Assembly (NCBI GenBank): GCA_023401045.1
Contig: JAEXEM010000067.1
Span: 1-6,441 of the forward strand
Source: Actinomycetes bacterium
GTDB lineage: Bacteria; Actinomycetota; Actinomycetes; Actinomycetales; Cellulomonadaceae
Direction of reading: 5' to 3'
Length of the DNA stretch: 6,441 nt
In this document: positions 1 to 4,967 of the stretch, one piece after another
How positions within the stretch are numbered: position 1 is the first letter of the stretch
Layout of the letters: every line of letters begins with the position of its first letter
Position numbers and translations under genes: made by a program
The notes under the pieces: model-generated
Told to the model about the DNA's origin: nothing
Databases searched by the model: none
What the model saw: the letters and a program-made list of their open reading frames with translations, nothing else

Positions 1-20
1 GCGCGGGGCCGGCGGGTGCG

Positions 21-1940
21 TCAGAGGGCGACGCCGGCGGCGTAGCCCGCGTGCACCGCGTCACCGACCTTCGCGGGCGCCACGCAGTCCCCCACGACGT
101 GCGCCCGGTGCTGCACCGCGTCCGGCAGGGTGCGGTCGGGGCGCACGCCGAAGGCGAGCAGCGCGGTGTCCGCCTCGACCTCGACGGCACCGTCGGCCCC
201 CTCGCACGTCACCGTGCCGTCACCGATGGCGGTCACCCGGTGGCCGGTGAGGACGCGCACGCCGGTCTCGTGCAGGCGGCGCAGCAGCGCGACGCGGTTG
301 TGGACGACCATGTCGGCGGCGATCTCGGGCGCCATCTCGACGATCGTCACCTCGTGCCCGTCGTTCGCGAGCTCGAGCGCCGCGTCCGCACCGGACAGGC
401 CGCCGCCGCACACGACGACCCGGTGCCCCACGGGCGTGCCGGTGTGGAACGCGAGGACGTCGACGGCCATCGGCCCGTCGACGCCGGGCACCTCCGGGGC
501 CCACGGCGTCGAGCCGGTGGCGACGACGAGTGCGTCGGCACCGAGCAGCTCCGGGGCGTCGGCGGTGATCTCGTGGCGGAGGTGGACCTTGACGCCGAGC
601 CGGTCGAGCTCGCCCTCCCACCAGTCGACCATGCGGTGCAGCTCGCGCTTGAACTCGGGGGTCGCGGCCGGCTCGAGGACCCCGCCGAGGCGCGTGCCGC
701 GCTCGTAGAGCTCGACCTCGTGCCCGCGCTCGGCGGCCACGCGCGCCGCCTCCAGGCCCGCGGGGCCGCCACCGACGACCGTGACGCGGCGCACCGTCGG
801 CGCGGGCAGCAGGACGCGCGTCGCCTCGTACCCGGCCTCGGGGTTGACGGAGCACTCGATGGGCTTGCCCGCGACGACGTTGCCGATGCACAGCTGGTTG
901 CAGCGGATGCAGGGGCGCACGGCCTCGGCACGTCCCGCGGCGACCTTGGCGACGAGGTCGGGGTCGGCGATGAGCATGCGCCCGAAGCCGACGAAGTCGG
1001 CGATGCCGTCGACGAGCGCCTCCTCGGCGAGGTCGGCGGTGAGGTTGCCGTTGACCGCGACGGGGATCCGCACGGCGGGCTTCACGGCCGCCGCGTCGGG
1101 CAGGTAGACACCGTCACCCATGTAGTACGACGGGAACGACCAGTCGATGGCCTCGTACGAGCCGGCGTCGACGAGGAGGACGTCGAGCCCGGCGTCCTGG
1201 AGGACGACCGCGAGCTCGCGCGCCTCCTCGGGGGTGCGTCCGCCGGGGAACTGGTGGCGCACGGTGATGCGCATCGAGACCGGGAAGTCGGCGCCCGCCT
1301 CCTCCTTGACGATCCGGATCATCTCGGTGGCGAAGGTCGCCCGCCCGCGCACGTCGCCGCCGAAGCGGTCGGTACGGGTGTTCCACGCCGCCGTGAGGAA
1401 CTGGTCGGTGAGGTAGCCGGTGTGCCCGTGCAGGTCGATGCCGTCGAAGCCGCACGCCAGCGCGCGGCGGGTCGCCGCCCGGAACCGGTCGAGGATGTCC
1501 TCGACCTGCTCGGTGCTCAGCGCACGGCAGCGCGCCGAGGGGTCCATGAGGGGCGGGCAGTCGGACGCCGACCAGGGCGTCCCGCCGTCGGGACCCATCG
1601 GCATGATCCGCCCCAGCCCGGGGGTGAGGTTCGCGGCGATGAGCCCACCCGCGGCGTGCACCTGCGCGACGGCGTCCCGCAGCGGGGCGACGTGCCGGTC
1701 GTCGGTGAGGCTGATGGTCGAGCCGGTCGGCAGGTCGTAGACGTCCTGCGTCTGGATGGACTCGGTGATGAGGAGGCCGACGCCGCCGCGCGCACGGGCC
1801 ACGAGGTAGGCCACGCCCGACTCGGAGATCGTCCCGTCGGGGTTGGCGGTGTGGGTGCCCATCGGGGGCATGTACGTACGGTTCGGCAGCTCGAGCGAGC
1901 CCCAGCGAGCCGGCTCCAGCATGCGGGGGTGGCGTGTCAC
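21..1940 (-). CDS. FMN/FAD/4Fe-4S oxidoreductase, 2,4-dienoyl-CoA reductase / enoate reductase (old yellow enzyme) family
   Basis: This 639-residue protein should be a cytoplasmic NAD(P)H-dependent reductase of activated C=C bonds. The N-terminal part (about 8-340) is the FMN-binding TIM barrel, opening with a GSLELPNR..MPPMGTH stretch and carrying HGHTGYL (171-177), whose Tyr176 matches the catalytic Tyr of FadH. A four-cysteine cluster motif C344-x2-C347-x3-C351-x11-C363 has exactly the FadH spacing for a 4Fe-4S centre. The C-terminal half holds two dinucleotide folds, GGGPAG (390-395) and GGGLSG (512-517), and ends in a GDC flavin motif (617-619). Length and domain order are usual for the family. 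The DAGSYEAIDW segment (258-267) looks more like enoate reductases and bile-acid BaiCD/BaiH than FadH, so the substrate is probably a 2-enoate or enoyl-CoA, but it cannot be named. The GTG at 1940 is chosen because AGGAG lies 6 nt upstream; the ATG at 1922 has no ribosome site. The family assignment is firm; the substrate is unknown. Confidence 0.93.
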   Translation of the reverse strand: MTRHPRMLEPARWGSLELPNRTYMPPMGTHTANPDGTISESGVAYLVARARGGVGLLITESIQTQDVYDLPTGSTISLTDDRHVAPLRDAVAQVHAAGGLIAANLTPGLGRIMPMGPDGGTPWSASDCPPLMDPSARCRALSTEQVEDILDRFRAATRRALACGFDGIDLHGHTGYLTDQFLTAAWNTRTDRFGGDVRGRATFATEMIRIVKEEAGADFPVSMRITVRHQFPGGRTPEEARELAVVLQDAGLDVLLVDAGSYEAIDWSFPSYYMGDGVYLPDAAAVKPAVRIPVAVNGNLTADLAEEALVDGIADFVGFGRMLIADPDLVAKVAAGRAEAVRPCIRCNQLCIGNVVAGKPIECSVNPEAGYEATRVLLPAPTVRRVTVVGGGPAGLEAARVAAERGHEVELYERGTRLGGVLEPAATPEFKRELHRMVDWWEGELDRLGVKVHLRHEITADAPELLGADALVVATGSTPWAPEVPGVDGPMAVDVLAFHTGTPVGHRVVVCGGGLSGADAALELANDGHEVTIVEMAPEIAADMVVHNRVALLRRLHETGVRVLTGHRVTAIGDGTVTCEGADGAVEVEADTALLAFGVRPDRTLPDAVQHRAHVVGDCVAPAKVGDAVHAGYAAGVAL

Positions 1941-1946
1941 GCGGTT

Positions 1947-1951
1947 CTCCT
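1947..1951 (-). promoter_or_regulatory. Ribosome binding site of the flavoenzyme gene
   Basis: The minus strand reads AGGAG, then 6 nt (AACCGC), then GTG. This fixes the start at the GTG rather than at the ATG six codons further in, and it excludes the long in-frame upstream extension, which has no family similarity. Confidence 0.8.
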
Positions 1952-2008
1952 GGCGGTGGGGTGCGACGTGGGCTCCGTCACCCCCGCCGTCACCAGCGAG
2001 TATCGGCA

Positions 2009-2029
2009 CCGGTCGCGGGGCCCGACCGG
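2009..2029. repeat. Inverted repeat CCGGTCG-N7-CGACCGG upstream of the flavoenzyme gene
   Basis: A perfect 7-bp inverted repeat (2009-2015 and 2023-2029) with a 7-nt spacer lies 69 bp upstream of the flavoenzyme start. It sits next to a weak -10-like GATACT on the minus strand (1999-2004) that has no convincing -35 partner. It could be an operator for that gene or a second stem in the GH39 trailer. The repeat is directly visible; its role is inferred. Confidence 0.35.
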
Positions 2030-2062
2030 GTCCGACGTCCCAGCCCCGGACGCGCGGACGGC

Positions 2063-2085
2063 GGGCGCCCCGCCCCGGGGCACCC
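2063..2085 (-). terminator. GC-rich hairpin after the GH39 gene, possible terminator
   Basis: The sequence folds as GGG-c-GCCCCG, loop CCC, CGGGGC-a-CCC, giving nine base pairs with one mismatch. It begins 16 nt past the GH39 stop codon. No T-run follows on the minus strand, so this is not a classical intrinsic terminator. U-less GC hairpins are often proposed as terminators in high-GC actinobacteria. It could instead be a partial attenuator or an mRNA 3'-end stabiliser between GH39 and the flavoenzyme gene. Confidence 0.4.
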
Positions 2086-2101
2086 ACCGTCGCCGTGCGT
2101 G

Positions 2102-3727
2102 TCAGGCCTGGTGGACCGAGACGACCGCCCACGCGGGCAGCTCGAGGTCGATGTCGAGGACGCCGTCCTCCCCGACGACGAGCTCGGTGCGCAGCAGGCC
2201 GTCGGCGACGCGCCGCAGCTCGGCCGTCTGCTCGCGCGTGAGGTTGAGCGGCTCGCCGAGGGCGTGCCACGCCTCGGCGACGTTGCCGTGCTCCCAGTCG
2301 AGCTGCTCGACGGTGAACCGTGTCCCCGGCACGAGACCCGCGACGGTGTGCTGCACCCGGCGCGCGGGCCCGACCTCGGCGAGCGCGCGGGTCTCGCCGT
2401 AGGAGTCGGCCGAGCCGACGGCGCGCCGGCCCATGTCCTGCGGGTAGTTGAACAGCACCGCGGCGACCTCACCGGTCGCGCTGTCACGCGTGACGACGCC
2501 GTGGTCGGTGTCGAGCAGCACCCGGTCCCCGAGGCGCGCGAGCATGGCGAACGCGTGGAACGTGGGCTTGTGGATGCCCTGCTCGTTGACGAGGCCGAAG
2601 CCGCCGTGGAACGGGCCGAGACCGGCGCCGCCCTCCTCGAAGACGTCGGTGAACGTCCAGTACGCGAGGGAGTCCGTGAGGCTCTCGCAGCGCAGGAAGG
2701 CCCGGGTGACGTACGTCGCCGCGAAGAGCGTGTCGTGCATCCGGTCCCGGCTCGACGGGGACGTCGACCACTCGGTGATGTGGAGCTCGGCGTCCGGGAA
2801 CGGGCTGCTCGCGATGATCTTCTGCATGACGGCGAGGTCGTCGGACGTCGCGTCGACGTGCCGGCGGATGTGCCGCACCTCGCCGTTGGCGCCGAACGCG
2901 AAGTCCGTCGGGTAGAGGTGCGTCGTGAGGAAGTCGACCGGCACGTCACGCTCGGCGCACCACGCGATGAACTCCTCGATCCACACCGGCTGCCAGTCGA
3001 GCGCGTCGACGTCGGCCGCCGCGGCGGTGCCGTGGGTGCGGGTCGGGTCCTCGACCTCGCCGGCGTACCGGTCGTCGGGCACGAAGACGCTCGTCGACGG
3101 CCCCCCGACGAGCAGCCGCTCGTCGACCGACTTCACGGCACGCGCGGTCGCCTCGTAGAGCTCGAAGTACTGCGTGCGCGTGCCGGTCCAGAAGTGCGGC
3201 ACGAGGTTCGGCTCGTTCCACACCTCGAAGCGCCACTGCCGCACCTCGTCGAGGCCGTACCGGTCGACCCAGTGCTGCACCGTCGAGCGGACGAGGTCGA
3301 CCCACGCGGCCATGTCCGTCGGCGGGCTGCAGTGCGCCTTCCACCAGAAGAGCGTCTCGGTCTGCGTGGCGAGCGCGCGGGGCATGAACCCGAGCTCGAC
3401 GAACGGCCGGGCGCCGGTGTCGAGGATGAAGTCCATGACCTTGTCGACGTAGCTGAAGGTGTGGACGGGCGCGGGCAGGTCGTCGTCGGGGCCGAAGCCG
3501 CCGCCGTACGTCGCGCGGTAGACGAACATGTCGTCGTGGAAGAGGCCGTGGAACCGCACGGTGCGGGCACCGAGCACCTCGACGGCCTCGCGGAAGTGGG
3601 CCTGCCAGTCGGCGCGCAGCGCCTCGTTGGCGCGGCCGGCGCCGAGGCAGGCGTTCCACACGTGCCGCAGCGGGCGGTCCAGCGGCTGCTCGCCGTCGAC
3701 GAGGTGGACGGTGGGGGCGAGGGGCAT
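2102..3727 (-). CDS. Glycoside hydrolase family 39, probable beta-xylosidase
   Basis: This 541-residue protein is a retaining glycosidase, most likely releasing xylose from the non-reducing ends of xylo-oligosaccharides or xylosides. The (beta/alpha)8 barrel covers about 45-395. The acid/base is Glu172 in the VWNEPNL motif and the nucleophile is Glu319 in the HITEWS motif, followed by the SxxDxxHD-type segment typical of GH39. A C-terminal beta-sandwich fills about 400-541. Length is close to that of known GH39 beta-xylosidases, near 500 residues. There is no signal peptide or membrane segment, so it should act in the cytoplasm on imported sugars, although no transporter lies in the window. 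The ATG start has GGAAGAG 6 nt upstream. A promoter and a LacI-type palindrome lie upstream, divergent from the lacI gene, which suggests repression relieved by a sugar. GH39 also contains beta-glucosidases and alpha-L-iduronidases, so the exact sugar is inferred. Confidence 0.93.
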   Translation of the reverse strand: MPLAPTVHLVDGEQPLDRPLRHVWNACLGAGRANEALRADWQAHFREAVEVLGARTVRFHGLFHDDMFVYRATYGGGFGPDDDLPAPVHTFSYVDKVMDFILDTGARPFVELGFMPRALATQTETLFWWKAHCSPPTDMAAWVDLVRSTVQHWVDRYGLDEVRQWRFEVWNEPNLVPHFWTGTRTQYFELYEATARAVKSVDERLLVGGPSTSVFVPDDRYAGEVEDPTRTHGTAAAADVDALDWQPVWIEEFIAWCAERDVPVDFLTTHLYPTDFAFGANGEVRHIRRHVDATSDDLAVMQKIIASSPFPDAELHITEWSTSPSSRDRMHDTLFAATYVTRAFLRCESLTDSLAYWTFTDVFEEGGAGLGPFHGGFGLVNEQGIHKPTFHAFAMLARLGDRVLLDTDHGVVTRDSATGEVAAVLFNYPQDMGRRAVGSADSYGETRALAEVGPARRVQHTVAGLVPGTRFTVEQLDWEHGNVAEAWHALGEPLNLTREQTAELRRVADGLLRTELVVGEDGVLDIDLELPAWAVVSVHQA

Positions 3728-3733
3728 GGGCGT

Positions 3734-3740
3734 CTCTTCC
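3734..3740 (-). promoter_or_regulatory. Ribosome binding site of the GH39 gene
   Basis: The minus strand reads GGAAGAG, 6 nt before the ATG. It decides the start against the longer in-frame TTG at 3820, which would place the predicted promoter and operator inside the gene and add a 31-residue stretch unlike GH39. Confidence 0.65.
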
Positions 3741-3751
3741 GTGGCGGGCCG

Positions 3752-3793
3752 GGCTCGCAACTGTTTCGAAACGACGGTCGTGCGGCTCGCAAC
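3752..3793. repeat. 10-bp direct repeat GGCTCGCAAC flanking the GH39 operator
   Basis: GGCTCGCAAC occurs at 3752-3761 and again at 3784-3793, a period of 32 bp, close to three helical turns. The first copy ends one base before the GTTTCGAAAC palindrome. The second overlaps the predicted -10 of the GH39 promoter. A second regulator binding the same face of the helix would fit, but nothing identifies it. Confidence 0.5.
3763..3772. promoter_or_regulatory. Candidate LacI-family operator O1 (GTTTCGAAAC)
   Basis: This perfect 10-bp palindrome with a central CG is the usual form of a LacI-family operator. It lies in the GH39 leader, about 12-21 nt downstream of the predicted start of transcription and 23 bp upstream of the gene's ribosome site. 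A bound repressor would block elongation or promoter clearance. It shares the 7-mer TCGAAAC with the element in front of lacI, which argues for one common regulator. CGAAA/TTTCG boxes are known at xylan-utilisation genes in streptomycetes. Confidence 0.65.
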
Positions 3794-3820
3794 GTAACCG
3801 GCGGCGCAAACGGGGGTCAA
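3791..3820 (-). promoter_or_regulatory. Predicted promoter of the GH39 gene
   Basis: On the minus strand a -35 TTGACC (3815-3820, five of six matches to consensus) is followed by an 18-nt spacer and a -10 TACGTT (3791-3796), fitting the actinobacterial TAnnnT form. Transcription would start near 3784, giving a leader of roughly 57 nt. The -35 lies in a tandem GGGTCAA/GGGTCAG (3814-3827 on the plus strand). No experimental start is known. Confidence 0.5.
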
Positions 3821-3872
3821 GGGTCAGTCGTTGCACCACACCAGTCGTCCAGCGGGAGGACGACGCCTCGGC

Positions 3873-3902
3873 TTGCCCGGCGCCCCGACCACCCCCTACT
3901 CT
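3873..3902 (+). promoter_or_regulatory. Predicted promoter of the lacI-family gene
   Basis: A -35 TTGCCC (3873-3878), an 18-nt spacer and a -10 TACTCT (3897-3902) place the transcription start near 3909, only about 21 nt before the ATG. The -10 touches the TCGAAA-CAA-TTTCGA palindrome, which therefore covers the start site. This is the layout expected of negative autoregulation. Match quality is moderate. Confidence 0.45.
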
Positions 3903-3916
3903 CGAAACAATTTCGA
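3902..3916. promoter_or_regulatory. Candidate LacI-family operator O2 (TCGAAA-CAA-TTTCGA)
   Basis: This is a perfect 6-bp inverted repeat with a 3-nt centre, located between the predicted -10 and the ribosome site of the lacI gene. It can be read as one palindrome. It can also be read as two overlapping O1-like sites centred on TCGA at 3902-3905 and 3913-3916, 11 bp or one helical turn apart; these match O1 at 8 and 7 of 10 positions. Its centre is about 141 bp from that of O1, so looping between the two is possible. Confidence 0.65.
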
Positions 3917-3919
3917 CCC

Positions 3920-3924
3920 GGAGG
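3920..3924 (+). promoter_or_regulatory. Ribosome binding site of the lacI-family gene
   Basis: GGAGG sits 5 nt before the ATG at 3930. It supports that start over the in-frame TTG at 3831, which would put the predicted promoter and O2 inside the coding region. Confidence 0.75.
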
Positions 3925-3929
3925 TCCCC

Positions 3930-4967
3930 ATGCCGCGCAGCAACGGCCGGAGCCGCGTGACGCTCGACGACGTCGCGGCGCACGCGGGGGTCTCCAAGGG
4001 CACCGCGTCGAAGACGCTCAACGGCCGCAGCGACGTCGCCGAGGCCACCCGGCAGCGGGTCCTCGCCGCGGTCGCCGAGCTCGGGTACCGCCCGACGACC
4101 GAGCCGTCGGCACCCGCCCGGACCCGCACCGTCGTCGCCGTCGCCGACAGCCTCGAGTCGCACTACATCTCCCACGTGCTGCAGGGTGTCGTCGCCGCGG
4201 CGGCCGCCGTCCGCACCGACGTGCTCGTGCGGCTCGCGCCCGAGCGCTCCGTCCGCAATGAACCCGAGACGGCACGCGCCTGGGTGGACGAGCAGCTCGC
4301 CTCGGGAGCCGTCGGCGCCGTCGGCATCACCCTCGGGGAGCCGTCCGCCCTGCTCACCGCCTGCGAGCAGGTGGGCCTGCCGTTCGTCATCATCGACCCG
4401 GTCGACGTGCCCGCGGACGACGTCGTCCGGGTCGGCGCGACGAACTGGGCCGGTGCGCGCACCGCCACCGGCCACCTCATCGGCCTCGGCCACCGCCACA
4501 TCGCCTGGGTCGGTGGCCCGGACTCCTCCGAGGCGTCCGCGGACCGCTTCCACGGCTACGCGGCCGCGCTCGAGACCGCCGGCATCGGGGTCAACCGCTC
4601 CCTGCTGCGGCACGGCCCGTTCGCGGTCGAGACCGGCCTCGTCCACGGCCGCGACCTGCTCGGGCTGCCCGAGCCGCCCACCGCCGTCGTGTGCGGTGAC
4701 GACGAGATCGCCGTCGGCGTGCTCCTCGCCGCCCGCGAGCTCGGTGTCCCCGTCCCGCGCGGCGTCAGCGTCGTCGGGTTCGACGACACCCCGCAGGCCC
4801 GCTGGACGACCCCGCCGCTCACCACGGTGCACCAGCCGCTCGAGGGCATGGGGCAGATGGCGGTGCAGACCGTCCTCGCGATGGCCGACGGGGTGCAGCC
4901 GCCGTCACGGCAGGTCCAGCTCATGACGACGCTCGTCGAGCGGGGCTCGACGGCGCCCCCGGGCTGA
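3930..4967 (+). CDS. LacI-family transcriptional repressor, probable local regulator of the GH39 gene
   Basis: This 345-residue protein has the usual LacI size and layout. An N-terminal helix-turn-helix (about 11-50) contains TLDDVAAHAGVSKGTASKTLNG; the recognition helix presents Lys23, Gly24 and Lys28 where E. coli LacI has Tyr17, Gln18 and Arg22. A periplasmic-binding-protein-like sugar domain follows (about 67-340), with VCGDDEIAVGVL (254-265), GFDDTPQARWTTPPLTTV (283-300) and the HQP..GMGQMAV dimer-region motif. The hinge is odd: residues 56-64 are proline-containing and lack the normal A-x-x-L pattern, with Pro59 and Pro62 in place of LacI Ala53 and Leu56. The gene is divergent from GH39, and related palindromes lie at both predicted promoters, so it likely represses both until a sugar, perhaps xylose or a xylo-oligosaccharide, binds. 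Its 3' end overlaps the opposing ligase gene. The family is certain; the effector is inferred. Confidence 0.93.
   Translation: MPRSNGRSRVTLDDVAAHAGVSKGTASKTLNGRSDVAEATRQRVLAAVAELGYRPTTEPSAPARTRTVVAVADSLESHYISHVLQGVVAAAAAVRTDVLVRLAPERSVRNEPETARAWVDEQLASGAVGAVGITLGEPSALLTACEQVGLPFVIIDPVDVPADDVVRVGATNWAGARTATGHLIGLGHRHIAWVGGPDSSEASADRFHGYAAALETAGIGVNRSLLRHGPFAVETGLVHGRDLLGLPEPPTAVVCGDDEIAVGVLLAARELGVPVPRGVSVVGFDDTPQARWTTPPLTTVHQPLEGMGQMAVQTVLAMADGVQPPSRQVQLMTTLVERGSTAPPG

Noticed and set aside
1999..2004. GATACT as a -10 element for the flavoenzyme gene
   Set aside because: Only four of six bases match and no -35 is found at 16-18 nt. It is kept as a remark, not a promoter call.
1941..2270. In-frame N-terminal extension of the flavoenzyme (110 residues)
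   Set aside because: It is Arg/Ala/Pro-rich with no similarity to the family and would overlap the GH39 3' end. The GTG at 1940 has a clear AGGAG.
51..2402. Very long plus-strand open frame opposite the flavoenzyme gene
   Set aside because: Its translation is Arg/Asp/Val/His-rich with no family motifs. It is the complement shadow of a high-GC gene and crosses the intergenic gap.
3728..3820. TTG start giving a 31-residue longer GH39 protein
   Set aside because: It would place the promoter -10 and O1 inside the gene, and the extra residues do not look like GH39 or a signal peptide.
1934..4261. Long plus-strand open frame opposite GH39
   Set aside because: It has low-complexity composition, overlaps a well-supported GH39 gene, runs through the divergent promoter region and ends inside lacI in another frame.
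2946..4832. Long minus-strand open frame across lacI and the GH39 5' part
   Set aside because: It is out of frame with GH39 and opposite to lacI, has no recognisable domain and shows typical shadow composition.
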